From: SHWC01 sp945902735
Lineage (GTDB): Bacteria; Pseudomonadota; Alphaproteobacteria; UBA828
Assembly: GCA_945902735.1 (NCBI GenBank)
Contig: CAMDNF010000067.1
Coordinates: forward strand, 1 to 15,950
Direction of reading: 5' to 3'
DNA length: 15,950 bases
This document shows, in pieces, positions 1-7,026 of the stretch. Position 1 is the first letter of the stretch. Every line of letters begins with the position of its first letter. A program made the position numbers and the translations under genes. Under the pieces are notes generated by a model. That model worked only from the letters and a program-made list of their open reading frames with translations, was not told the origin of the DNA and ran no database searches.

Positions 1-281
1 GCGGCGATCTGGATATGCACCTTGAACGCCTGCTGCGCACCCATCAGCGCGAGGTGGCGACGCAAAAGCGCATCTTGGAAATCAATCCGCGCCATAGGTT
101 GATCCGTGCTCTGGCCGCCCTGGTCAGCAAGGCCGGCGGGTCGGACTTATTGGAGGACGCGGCGCACTTGCTGCTCGATCAGGCTCGAATTGTTGAAGGC
201 GAACCGCCGGCCGACTCGATAGCGTTCGCAAGCCGGCTCTCAGCCGTCCTCTCCCGTGCCTTCGAAGCTGGAGCGGCTTAG
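1..281 (+). CDS. htpG: Molecular chaperone HtpG (Hsp90), C-terminal fragment
   Basis: This is the 3' end of a gene that begins before the window; the first whole codon starts at base 3 and the stop is TAG at 279-281. The roughly 92 visible residues match the end of the HtpG C-terminal dimerisation domain. The recognisable block is KRILEINPRHRLI followed by a helix with LLLDQARIVEG, equivalent to the FELNPDHVLV and LLLDQALLAE blocks of E. coli HtpG. HtpG is a cytosolic ATP-dependent chaperone that works as a dimer through this region. The ATPase and middle domains lie outside the window, so integrity cannot be judged. The stop codon overlaps the stop of the convergent DUF1223 gene. Identification rests on remembered family sequence and is fairly secure. 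Confidence 0.85.
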   Translation, partial: GDLDMHLERLLRTHQREVATQKRILEINPRHRLIRALAALVSKAGGSDLLEDAAHLLLDQARIVEGEPPADSIAFASRLSAVLSRAFEAGAA

Positions 282-1045
282 GACTTTGGCCTCAGCCACA
301 TCATGCCAGCACCGATAATCGCGCCGGAGTTCTCGGACTGAAGCAGCACCGCGCAGCCGTCGGTGGTTGGAAAGGTCTCAGGCATGTTGTTGGGACTGAG
401 CTTAAGGCTCAGCGCCTTGCCGTGATAACGACCGATCTCAGTGAAGCCACGCACCACGCGAAAATTCGTAATTGAACGGCCGTCATTCTCACCGGCGGTC
501 ACCTTGGTCTCGTACGCGCGGTCGAACGCGACGAGCAAGATCGTCGCTGGTTCATTGATCGTTCCGGCCGGAATCGATATGTGGATTCGGCCGTTGGATT
601 CGGTGTTCATCGCGACTTTTAGCCGGGGACCCGCCGCGCTTTGCGCCGCCTCGATCGCACGATTGACCGCATCGCGGTCGGAACCGACCACATGGCTAGC
701 GCCATCAATCACCATTTGCGGCGTATAGACATAACCGGCGCCGAGCGCGTGCTTATAGGCTTTTTGGCGCTTCGTGTTTAGCTCGCTCGCGAACGGATCG
801 ACCCAGCCAATATAGTTCCAATAATCGACATGCTCGGACAGTGCGATAACGTCGTCGCGCTCGGCCAATTCACCAAGAAACGCATCCGCCGCCGGGCAGG
901 ACGAACAGCCCTGCGAGGTAAAAAGCTCGACCACGACGGGCGCTTTGCCATCATCCGCGGCAAAACCCGGGTCCGCCATTAAGCAAGCGACCCCCAGCAA
1001 AAGGGGGGCAAGGATCGCGGAAAAGCGGAGAATTGCACGGTTCAT
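278..1045 (-). CDS. DUF1223 family secreted thioredoxin-fold protein
   Basis: A 255-residue protein with an N-terminal hydrophobic signal peptide, roughly residues 1-30, with an AFAA-like cleavage region (GFAA). The mature protein opens with VVVELFTSQGCSSCPAAD, which contains a CxxC pair at C47 and C50, and continues with LSEHVDYWNYIGWVDPF and GYVYTPQMVIDG. These blocks are diagnostic of DUF1223, whose members adopt a thioredoxin-like fold. The biochemical role of the family is not established; an exported thiol-active protein is a reasonable inference from the CxxC and signal peptide. The ATG at 1043-1045 is followed directly by the signal sequence, which fixes the start. Its stop codon TAA (278-280, minus strand) overlaps the TAG of htpG on the other strand. 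On the coding strand a TATATA element lies only a few bases before the ATG. Confidence 0.88.
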   Translation of the reverse strand: MNRAILRFSAILAPLLLGVACLMADPGFAADDGKAPVVVELFTSQGCSSCPAADAFLGELAERDDVIALSEHVDYWNYIGWVDPFASELNTKRQKAYKHALGAGYVYTPQMVIDGASHVVGSDRDAVNRAIEAAQSAAGPRLKVAMNTESNGRIHISIPAGTINEPATILLVAFDRAYETKVTAGENDGRSITNFRVVRGFTEIGRYHGKALSLKLSPNNMPETFPTTDGCAVLLQSENSGAIIGAGMMWLRPKS

Positions 1046-1091
1046 ACCCCGGTATATAGCACGCGGCTCTGAACGGCCTCTAAACGATCAA

Positions 1092-1105
1092 TCACTTTTC
1101 AGTGA
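1092..1105. repeat. Small inverted repeat between divergent genes
   Basis: TCACT at 1092-1096 and AGTGA at 1101-1105 form a perfect 5-bp inverted repeat around a TTTC loop. It sits in the short divergent space between the DUF1223 gene (leftward) and the GST-like gene (rightward). It could be an operator or chance; its size gives little support for a function. Confidence 0.25.
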
Positions 1106-1150
1106 CGCAAACGCTGCGCTTCCTTGAAGCCTGCGATACACTGCCGCGCC

Positions 1151-1819
1151 ATGCGTCGCCTTTATCATATTTGGCTTTCGCCCGCCTGCCGCACCATTCG
1201 AGTCGTGCTCGCTGAAAAGGAGCTCGAAACCGAACTGGTGGTCGAGCCCTATTGGGAGCGGCGTGAGGAGTTTCTAAGGCTCAATCCGGCGGGCGAAGTG
1301 CCCGTGTTGGTCGAGGCCGACGGCGCCGTAATCTCGGGCATTGAGCCCATCGCGGAATATCTTGAGGATGTCTATAAGACGCGGCCATTGATCGGCACCG
1401 CGCCCCTGGCGCGCGCCGAAGTACGCCGACTGGTTGATTGGTTTGACGACAAGTTCGGACGCGAGGTCACGCAATATATTTGCGGCGAGAAGTTCGCCAA
1501 GCGATTCTTGCGTCGGGCGCCGCCAGATTCCGAGGCCATGCGGGCCGGCCTGACGAACATCAAGGGGCACCTCGACTATATCGGCTATTTGATGGATCGG
1601 CGTCGTTGGCTGGCGGGCGACGAGTTTTCATTGGCTGATATCGCGGCCGCGGCCCAGCTTTCGGTGATCGACTATCTCGGCGACGTGCCATGGGAACGCT
1701 ATGAAACCGCGCGTGATTGGTATGCGCGGATCAAATCGCGACCATCGTTCCGTCCCATCCTGGCCGATCATATCGCCGGCCTGCCGCCACCGAAGCATTA
1801 CGCCGACCTCGATTTCTGA
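1151..1819 (+). CDS. Glutathione S-transferase family protein
   Basis: A 222-residue GST-like protein. The N-terminal thioredoxin-like domain (about 1-80) has a start typical of the family (MRRLYHIWLSPACRTIRVVLAEK), then the cis-Pro region NPAGEVPVLVE and the ISGIEPIAEYLED segment that normally contacts the glutathione gamma-glutamyl group. The C-terminal helical domain follows, with the WLAGDEFSLADIAAAA block, the usual GST N-capping region. The substrate cannot be told. I chose ATG 1151 over the in-frame TTG at 1124 because the domain begins right at this methionine and the nine extra residues resemble no GST; neither start has a strong ribosome binding site. The gene is followed 6 nt later by queG on the same strand, so the two are probably cotranscribed. 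As far as I recall this pairing is seen in other alphaproteobacteria. Confidence 0.88.
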   Translation: MRRLYHIWLSPACRTIRVVLAEKELETELVVEPYWERREEFLRLNPAGEVPVLVEADGAVISGIEPIAEYLEDVYKTRPLIGTAPLARAEVRRLVDWFDDKFGREVTQYICGEKFAKRFLRRAPPDSEAMRAGLTNIKGHLDYIGYLMDRRRWLAGDEFSLADIAAAAQLSVIDYLGDVPWERYETARDWYARIKSRPSFRPILADHIAGLPPPKHYADLDF

Positions 1820-1825
1820 GATCCC

Positions 1826-2986
1826 ATGGCTGGACCGAGCCCTGGACAGGCCCTCCCCGCCACGCTGAAGCATGACATCGTCGCCATGGCCCTCGAGCAC
1901 GGCTTCGACGCGGTCGGGTTTGCGCCCGCCGCGCTTTCAACCGACGCGCGGGCAGGGCTGGAGGGTTATTTGCGCGCCGGCTTTCATGGCGACATGGGGT
2001 GGCTCGGCGCACGCGCCGAGGCGCGCTCAGCCCCTCGGACGCTCTGGCCCGAGGCCAATAGCGTGATCGTGCTAGGCGCCAATTACGCGCCGATGGGTGA
2101 CCCACTTGCCGGGCTCGACCAGCCGCATCACGGCAATCTTTCAGTCTATGCGCGCGGGGCCGATTACCATGATGTGTTGAAAGGCGCGGTCAAGCGTTTG
2201 GCCCGCGCGTTGATCCAGCGCCATGGCGGCGACGTTAAGGTCTTCGTCGATACCGCGCCGGTCATGGAAAAGCCATTGGCCCAGGCCGCGGGCCTCGGCT
2301 GGCAGGGCAAGCATACGAATTTAGTTTCTCGCGAGTTTGGCTCTTGGCTGTTTTTGGCCGAACTATTCACCACGCTCGATCTGCCGCCCGACACGCCACA
2401 TGACGACCATTGCGGCACATGCCGAAATTGTCTCGACGCTTGCCCAACCAAGGCATTTCCTGCGCCTCATCAACTCGATGCACGTCGATGTATTTCCTAC
2501 CTGACGATCGAGCATAAAGGCCACATCGCCCCCGAATTTCGTGCCGCGATGGGCAATCGAATCTACGGCTGCGATGATTGTCTTGCGGTCTGTCCGTGGA
2601 ACAAATTTGCCAAGGCCAGCCGTGAGGCCCGCTTTGCCGCGCATCCTGGTCGTGAGGCGCCGACGCTTGCCGCGCTTGCCGGGCTTGATGATCCTGGCTT
2701 TTGCCAGCTCTTTGCTGGCTCGCCGATCAAGCGCATTGGGCGGGACCGGTTTGTCCGCAATGTGCTGATCGCGATTGGCAACACAAGAGACCCCGCGTTG
2801 AAGGACATCGCCGTGCAGCGCCTGGACGACACGTCGCCGCTGGTGCGAGCGATGGCGGTGTGGGCTTTGGCTCGGTTGGTCGAGCCGGGAGATTTCACGG
2901 CATTGAGAGAGGCGCGTATCGAAGCGGAACCCGATATTGATGTCAGGCGCGAATGGACGTCGCCGTTTCGAGTCACGGGTCTTTGA
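1826..2986 (+). CDS. queG: Epoxyqueuosine reductase QueG
   Basis: A 386-residue iron-sulfur and cobalamin enzyme that reduces epoxyqueuosine to queuosine in the wobble position of tRNA-Asp, -Asn, -His and -Tyr, in the cytosol. Visible features are an N-terminal cobalamin-binding reductase region with the VDTAPVMEK block (Asp142 matches the conserved catalytic aspartate), the cluster motif C196xxC199xxC202xxxC206P, C222 of the second set, and C249xxC252xxxC256P. From about residue 300 a HEAT-like tail follows (RNVLIAIGNTRDPAL, RAMAVWALARL), as in the long form of QueG (about 380 residues in E. coli). No key residue appears to be missing. It lies 6 nt behind the GST-like gene. Its last 14 nt overlap the end of the TPR gene on the other strand. 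The other queuosine genes are not in this window. Confidence 0.96.
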   Translation: MAGPSPGQALPATLKHDIVAMALEHGFDAVGFAPAALSTDARAGLEGYLRAGFHGDMGWLGARAEARSAPRTLWPEANSVIVLGANYAPMGDPLAGLDQPHHGNLSVYARGADYHDVLKGAVKRLARALIQRHGGDVKVFVDTAPVMEKPLAQAAGLGWQGKHTNLVSREFGSWLFLAELFTTLDLPPDTPHDDHCGTCRNCLDACPTKAFPAPHQLDARRCISYLTIEHKGHIAPEFRAAMGNRIYGCDDCLAVCPWNKFAKASREARFAAHPGREAPTLAALAGLDDPGFCQLFAGSPIKRIGRDRFVRNVLIAIGNTRDPALKDIAVQRLDDTSPLVRAMAVWALARLVEPGDFTALREARIEAEPDIDVRREWTSPFRVTGL

Positions 2987-3785
2987 TGTCGAGCGCTTCG
3001 ATATTCTGTCGTGCGGAGTCGGCCGCCTCAGACTCCGGCGCGAGTGTTATCACCTTGAACCAGTCGGCACGCGCGCCAGCGTCATCGCCGCGTAGGCGGC
3101 GCAAATTGCCGCGTTCGAGCAATGCGCCAGGATGGTCCCCACGAATGGCGAGGGCGCGCCCAATATCGTCATCGGCGAGCGTGGGTGCATCGAGATAACG
3201 ATAGGCGGTCGCGCGATAGACCAACGCATCGGCATCTTGAGGTTTCAATTCAATGACCCGGTTAAGATCGTCGATCGCCGCGAAATAGCTTCCCGAGGCC
3301 ACGGCGGCGAGGCTGCGCTTAAGCAGCGTGATGGAATCGTCAGGGGCCAGCTTGAGGGCCGTGCTTAAGGCCGCGTCGGCCCGCTGATAATCTTCGGCCA
3401 ACATCCAAGCGTCGCCGGCCTGATCAAGCAACGCAACCCGCAAAGACACCGCCAAACTCAACCCTTCCGTTGCAAGCCGCTCCAGATGGAGGCCGGCATT
3501 CTCATATTGCCCAAGCGCGTACAGCGCGACGGCGACGCAATGCTTGGCCGGCGCCCCGCCGCCCATATCGCGCCAGGCGATCGCCTGCTCGAAGCCATCT
3601 TCGGGCTTACGCAACGCTTGCTCGATACAGGCTGAATATTGCGCCTGGCTGGTTCCAGTCCAGTCCAGTTCGGCGGCGTGTTTCTTTTTTTTCGCGGCCA
3701 TCGCGTCATGCGGCAGGGCCAGGAGGACGGCGCTGAGCAGAAGGGCCAATGCCCAGGGCGTGGGGCCTTGTTTGAGGCGTCTCAT
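2973..3785 (-). CDS. Exported tetratricopeptide repeat protein
   Basis: A 270-residue protein. Residues 1-31 form a signal peptide (a basic start, then WALALLLSAVLLALP, then DAMA before a probable cleavage site), so it is likely periplasmic or membrane-attached. A lysine run (AKKKKH) follows the cleavage site. From about residue 85 to 252 there are roughly five helical-hairpin repeats of 34 residues; clear TPR units are ALSTALKLAPDD, DDLNRVIELKPQDADALVYRATAYR and DDIGRALAIRGDHPGALLERGNLRR. TPRs mediate protein-protein contacts; the partner is unknown. I chose ATG 3785 although the frame stays open to 4130, because the upstream part lacks family character, overlaps the divergent SDR gene, and would bury the signal peptide. 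It sits antisense between queG and the SDR gene. Confidence 0.82.
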   Translation of the reverse strand: MRRLKQGPTPWALALLLSAVLLALPHDAMAAKKKKHAAELDWTGTSQAQYSACIEQALRKPEDGFEQAIAWRDMGGGAPAKHCVAVALYALGQYENAGLHLERLATEGLSLAVSLRVALLDQAGDAWMLAEDYQRADAALSTALKLAPDDSITLLKRSLAAVASGSYFAAIDDLNRVIELKPQDADALVYRATAYRYLDAPTLADDDIGRALAIRGDHPGALLERGNLRRLRGDDAGARADWFKVITLAPESEAADSARQNIEALDIKDP

Positions 3786-3841
3786 GGCTCGTACAGTCTT
3801 CACCCGACCAACAAAACGCAAGCCCGGCCGCGTGATCATCG

Positions 3842-4762
3842 ATGAGCCAACCCATGCGCCTCTTTTGCTTTGGCTATGGCTATTCGGCGGCCGCGCTCGA
3901 TGCGCGCTTGGCGCATGGCGACGTCGAACGTGCCGGCACGGCGCGCACGGCCGAAGGCGTCGCGGCGTTGCGCGCGCGTGGCGTCGATGCCTATCTTTTC
4001 GATGGCATACGCCCCATGGACAACGCTGGGCAGGCCCTGCGCGCGGCAACGCATGTGGTGGTCTCGGTTCCCCCGGGCGCGCAGGGAGACCCGGTCTTGC
4101 GCCATCATAAGGACGATTTGGCGCGGGCACCCGCGCTCGCCTGGCTTGGTTATCTTTCCACCACGGGCGTTTATGGTGATCGAGGGGGCGATTGGGTTGA
4201 CGAAGAAGCCGCCGTCAACCCGATTGGGCCACGCGGCCAGGCCCGGCTCGATGCGGAAACCGGGTGGCTTGCGCTTTGGCGCGATCGCGGCGTGCCCGTC
4301 CATATATTTAGGCTCGCCGGAATTTATGGCCGAGGGCGCAATGCGCTTGAGACGGTGCGCGCGGGCGAGGCCAAGCGCATCGACAAACCAGGCCAAGTGT
4401 TTTCGCGCTTTCATGTCGACGATATCGCGGCAGTCCTTGATGCGTCGATCGTTCGCCCTCGGCTAGGGGCAATCTACAATGTGTGCGATGACGAGCCCGC
4501 GCCGCCAGCGGAGGTCATCGCCTATGCCTGCGAGTTGCTCGGCATTACGCCGCCGCCTTTGCAGGCGTTCGATCAGATTGCAGCGAGCTTATCGCCCATG
4601 GCGCGCAGTTTTTACGCCGAAAATAAGCGCGTCTCGAACGCGCGCATCAAGAGCGAGCTGAGCGTTCGCCTGGCCTATCCGAATTACCGAACCGGTCTCC
4701 GTGCCTTGCTAGCCGATCTCGGCGAGGCCGGGAAATACCTCAAGCAGCAAAAAGGCGAATGA
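3842..4762 (+). CDS. NAD-dependent epimerase/dehydratase (atypical SDR, YeeZ-like)
   Basis: A 306-residue Rossmann-fold protein of the atypical SDR type. The dinucleotide-binding stretch is at the very start (LFCFGYGYSAAAL, with GxGxxA-like spacing). HVVVSVPPGAQGDP closes the fourth beta strand region. YLSTTGVYGDRGGDWVDEEAAVNP matches the epimerase-like STTGVYGD block, and RLAGIYGRGRNALE and FSRFHVDDIAAVL are the usual C-terminal epimerase signatures. The canonical YxxxK pair is not evident, as in several atypical SDRs. The substrate is unknown. Two methionines are possible, 3842 and 3854; neither has a clear ribosome binding site, and 3854 would start right at the nucleotide-binding strand. 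It diverges from the TPR gene (56 nt apart) and its last 54 nt overlap the end of ccdA on the other strand. Confidence 0.85.
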   Translation: MSQPMRLFCFGYGYSAAALDARLAHGDVERAGTARTAEGVAALRARGVDAYLFDGIRPMDNAGQALRAATHVVVSVPPGAQGDPVLRHHKDDLARAPALAWLGYLSTTGVYGDRGGDWVDEEAAVNPIGPRGQARLDAETGWLALWRDRGVPVHIFRLAGIYGRGRNALETVRAGEAKRIDKPGQVFSRFHVDDIAAVLDASIVRPRLGAIYNVCDDEPAPPAEVIAYACELLGITPPPLQAFDQIAASLSPMARSFYAENKRVSNARIKSELSVRLAYPNYRTGLRALLADLGEAGKYLKQQKGE

Positions 4763-5449
4763 ATTGAGGTGCCCGGTAATCATGGCAATGCCCATAACCA
4801 CAAGGATCGCACCCGCGAAGATCTGAAAGGGCCGGCTCACGCGACGAATTGTTTTTAGGCGCCTCAGGAAAAAACCGGTGAATGCCGCGGCCGCAAGGAA
4901 TGGCACGCCGAGGCCGAGCGAATAGATCGCGAGGAGAAGCGCGCCGGCCCCAACGCTGCCGGATGACGCGCTCACGGTCAGGATCGCGCCGAGAATTGGC
5001 CCAATACACGGCGTCCAACCAAAAGCGAACGCCATACCGAGCACGACCGCGGCGACTGGGTGACCGCCACCGAAGCGGCTGACAAAACGTGAGTCGCGCC
5101 CCAGCATCGGAAGCTTCAATAGGCCGGTAAGGTAGAGCCCAAAGATGATAATGATGGCGCCCGCGCCATAGCCAAACTCGGTCTTATATTCGAGCAAAAA
5201 CTCACCGAGTGCACTCGCGCTGGCGCCGAGCGCCACAAAAATCAAGGTAAAGCCGAGCACGAAACACGCGCTCAAGACGACCGCTTTCAGCCGTGTGGCC
5301 CGTGTCGTGTTTTCAGTTAAGTCGTCGAGTGACCCGCCGGCGACATAAGAGACATAACCCGGCACGAGCGGCAAAACGCACGGCGACAAAAATGAAATAA
5401 TGCCGGCCAGAAAGGCCGGTAAGACGCCGATCGAAGCAATTTCAGACAT
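4709..5449 (-). CDS. ccdA: Cytochrome c biogenesis / thiol reductant transporter CcdA
   Basis: A 246-residue integral membrane protein with about six hydrophobic segments. It carries the two family signatures, SFLSPCVLPLVPGYVSYVAG near the N-terminus (C24) and FAFGWTPCIGPILGAIL in the middle (C148). These two cysteines form the redox pair that moves electrons from cytosolic thioredoxin across the membrane in CcdA/DsbD-gamma proteins. The likely electron acceptor is the TlpA-like protein encoded 39 nt upstream on the same strand. That would support reduction of periplasmic thiols, for example apocytochrome c. Length is normal for CcdA. The start ATG (5447-5449) has only a poor ribosome binding site, so translation may depend on coupling to the upstream gene. 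The 3' end runs 54 nt into the convergent SDR gene. Confidence 0.94.
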   Translation of the reverse strand: MSEIASIGVLPAFLAGIISFLSPCVLPLVPGYVSYVAGGSLDDLTENTTRATRLKAVVLSACFVLGFTLIFVALGASASALGEFLLEYKTEFGYGAGAIIIIFGLYLTGLLKLPMLGRDSRFVSRFGGGHPVAAVVLGMAFAFGWTPCIGPILGAILTVSASSGSVGAGALLLAIYSLGLGVPFLAAAAFTGFFLRRLKTIRRVSRPFQIFAGAILVVMGIAMITGHLNSFAFLLLEVFPGLAEIG

Positions 5450-5488
5450 AGTGAAAATATGTTGCCACGGCGGCGGGGAGGAGGTTTT

Positions 5489-6073
5489 TCACCCGCCACC
5501 GATCAACTTACGCACGACGGCGGCAACCGCAGGGTCGGACCAATTTCGCTCGCCGAGCACACGGGCGATCTCTCGACCCTCGGCGTCGATAAAGATGGTC
5601 GCGGGAATCCCGCCGAGCTTGAACGAGCGAAACGCCTTGAGGCCTTCGTCGATATAGATGGGCAGGGATTTGATGTTGTTGTCACGATAAAAGGCGCTGA
5701 CGGCGTCGGGCCCGTCGCGGTCGACCGACAAGGGAAGAATCGTGAAATTCGCTCCGGCCAAGTTTGCGTTCATCGCGTCGACTGAAGGTAGCTCAGCGCG
5801 ACATGGCGTGCACCACGTCGCCCAGAAATGCACGGCGGTAATTTTGCCGCGATAGTCGCTCAGCGCACCAATCTTGCCAGCGGAATCGACAAAAGTGATC
5901 TCAGGTGCGAGCGCCGGCTGGTCTGGCACAGCGAATCCTATGATTGGTGTGCCATCGGCACTCTTGTCGAGTTCTTGAACTGGCGAAGCCGCGTGAACCA
6001 CGCCGGCCGATAACGCGGCCGCCATTACCGCTACGCCAACCAAACGAACACCCAGCCATGCCAAACGCGCCAT
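5489..6073 (-). CDS. TlpA-like thiol:disulfide oxidoreductase
   Basis: A 194-residue exported thioredoxin-fold protein. The first 29 residues form a signal peptide or anchor (LVGVAVMAAALSAGVVHAAS). The mature part has the AlkC/TSA-Redoxin-like start (FVDSAGKIGALSDYRGK), then VHFWATWCTPCRAELP with the active-site pair C88 and C91, and the cis-proline loop GGIPATIFID. This is the TlpA/ResA class, which reduces disulfides in the periplasm, often on cytochrome c or copper-site proteins. It is directly upstream of ccdA on the same strand, a classic donor-acceptor pair. A good ribosome binding site (AGGA, read on the minus strand) lies about 8 nt before the ATG. The target protein cannot be determined. 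Family assignment is firm; the precise paralogue name is not. Confidence 0.92.
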   Translation of the reverse strand: MARLAWLGVRLVGVAVMAAALSAGVVHAASPVQELDKSADGTPIIGFAVPDQPALAPEITFVDSAGKIGALSDYRGKITAVHFWATWCTPCRAELPSVDAMNANLAGANFTILPLSVDRDGPDAVSAFYRDNNIKSLPIYIDEGLKAFRSFKLGGIPATIFIDAEGREIARVLGERNWSDPAVAAVVRKLIGGG

Positions 6074-6128
6074 TTTCGAGTCCTGATTTCGTGGGAGTCA
6101 GATGATCATATGGGGCCCGAATCTCGGC

Positions 6129-6159
6129 ATTGTATAGGCTTTCGGCCCCGCCTCACCAA
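6129..6159 (-). promoter_or_regulatory. Candidate promoter for the tlpA-ccdA operon
   Basis: Read on the minus strand, TTGGTG (6159-6154) precedes a TATACAAT element (6136-6129). The -10 can be taken as TATACA with a 17-nt spacer or as TACAAT with a 19-nt spacer. It lies about 55 nt upstream of the tlpA-like ATG, inside the 99-nt gap behind the hydrolase gene. Sequence fit is moderate. Confidence 0.4.
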
Positions 6160-6172
6160 ATGTTGAACCCCA

Positions 6173-6940
6173 TCACCGGGCCGCCAACGCATCAATCGCC
6201 GCGCACAGGCGGCTCAGGTCTTCCGGGCGAGATAACCTGTGGTCACCGTCCTTGATCAGGGTGAGTTCGACATCGGGGCTTTCGATTCGCTCGGCGACGC
6301 GGAGTGCATGGGGCCAGGGGACGTCAAGATCCCTCATGCCTTGGAGAAACCGCACAGGGCAAGCGAGAGAAATGGGTTCGCGGAGCAGGAGATGCCTGCG
6401 TGCTTCAGCGATCAGGTTTTCGGTGATCGGGTAGGGGCGGTCGCCATAATCCGAGGGGAGTTCGATGACGCCCTCGCGTGCGATTTTGGCGCGTTGGGAG
6501 GCGTCAAACTTAGCGAACAGCAAATCTTCGGTGAAGTCGAGTGCCGGCGCGACGCCGAGCAAAGCCTTGAGGCGGGCAGGACGCGCCAATGCGATCAAGG
6601 TCATGATCCAACCGCCCATGCTCGAGCCGACAAGGATCTGTGGGCCTGTCGTGATCTCATCGAGTACGGAGAGCGCATCATCACGCCAGCGGCCGATGGT
6701 CCCGTCTTCAAATCGACCCGTCGATTCGCCATGGCCGTAATAATCAAAGCGGACAAACGCGCGGCCGGTTTGGCGGCAATGCAAATCGAGGGTCGCGGCC
6801 TTAATTCCGCTCATGTCGGACATAAAACCGCCTAGGAACATGACCCCGGGGGCCTTGCCCTCACGGCGGCGGTAAGCGATGGTGGCGCCGTCCACACGAA
6901 TCAGGCGTTCCGGCGGGTTTAACGTTGAGGGCTGATTCAT
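6173..6940 (-). CDS. Alpha/beta hydrolase (ABHD10-like serine hydrolase)
   Basis: A 255-residue single-domain alpha/beta hydrolase without a signal peptide, so cytosolic. An oxyanion-hole region VMFLGGFMSDMSGIKA is followed by VRFDYYGHGESTG and the nucleophile elbow GSSMGG (Ser107). A plausible acid is Asp204 or Asp206 in GMRDLDVPW, and His234 sits in the C-terminal DGDHRLS. The GGFMSDMSGxKA and FDYYGHGxS blocks resemble ABHD10-type thioesterases found in many alphaproteobacteria. The substrate is unknown; esterase or thioesterase activity is inferred. The start ATG 6938-6940 lacks a clear ribosome binding site. It is oriented as the tlpA-ccdA operon but is 99 nt away from it with a candidate promoter between, so it may be a separate unit. 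It diverges from the GT4 gene. Confidence 0.88.
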   Translation of the reverse strand: MNQPSTLNPPERLIRVDGATIAYRRREGKAPGVMFLGGFMSDMSGIKAATLDLHCRQTGRAFVRFDYYGHGESTGRFEDGTIGRWRDDALSVLDEITTGPQILVGSSMGGWIMTLIALARPARLKALLGVAPALDFTEDLLFAKFDASQRAKIAREGVIELPSDYGDRPYPITENLIAEARRHLLLREPISLACPVRFLQGMRDLDVPWPHALRVAERIESPDVELTLIKDGDHRLSRPEDLSRLCAAIDALAAR

Positions 6941-6972
6941 GATGAGGTGCGGCGCAACTTTGGTAGGACTTC

Positions 6973-7016
6973 CGACCCCGGCAGGATGTGACGCTGCAAC
7001 GCTATACCCGGGGTCG
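6973..7016. repeat. 9-bp inverted repeat upstream of the GT4 gene
   Basis: CGACCCCGG at 6973-6981 is perfectly complemented by CCGGGGTCG at 7008-7016, leaving a 26-nt loop. It lies in the divergent space between the hydrolase and glycosyltransferase genes and ends 10 nt before the ATG at 7027. It could be a protein-binding operator or an RNA hairpin in the 5' leader. It contains the GTG at 6988, which makes that GTG an unlikely start. Confidence 0.45.
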
Positions 7017-7026
7017 TTCCGGGAGC

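Noticed and set aside
3685..3700. A slippery heptamer of the A AAA AAG type in zero frame within the TPR gene (A8 run on the minus strand), which might allow -1 frameshifting.
   Set aside because: The alternative frame gives a basic low-information product with no family character, and the zero frame is intact and makes a complete TPR protein. The lysine codons explain the run.
3786..4130. N-terminal extension of the TPR protein frame to a start at 4130 (or 3839).
   Set aside because: The extra residues are Arg/Pro/His-rich, overlap the divergent SDR gene, and would place the clear signal peptide in the interior. ATG 3785 begins at the signal peptide.
3836..4414. Minus-strand frame opposite the SDR gene.
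   Set aside because: Low-complexity basic product; the plus strand has a full nucleotide-binding SDR sequence.
6239..6835. Long open frame on the plus strand opposite the alpha/beta hydrolase.
   Set aside because: It has no recognisable family blocks, and the opposite strand encodes a complete catalytic triad protein.
6988..7026. GTG at 6988 as the start of the GT4 glycosyltransferase.
   Set aside because: It lies in the loop of an inverted repeat, lacks a ribosome binding site, and adds residues unlike the family N-terminus.
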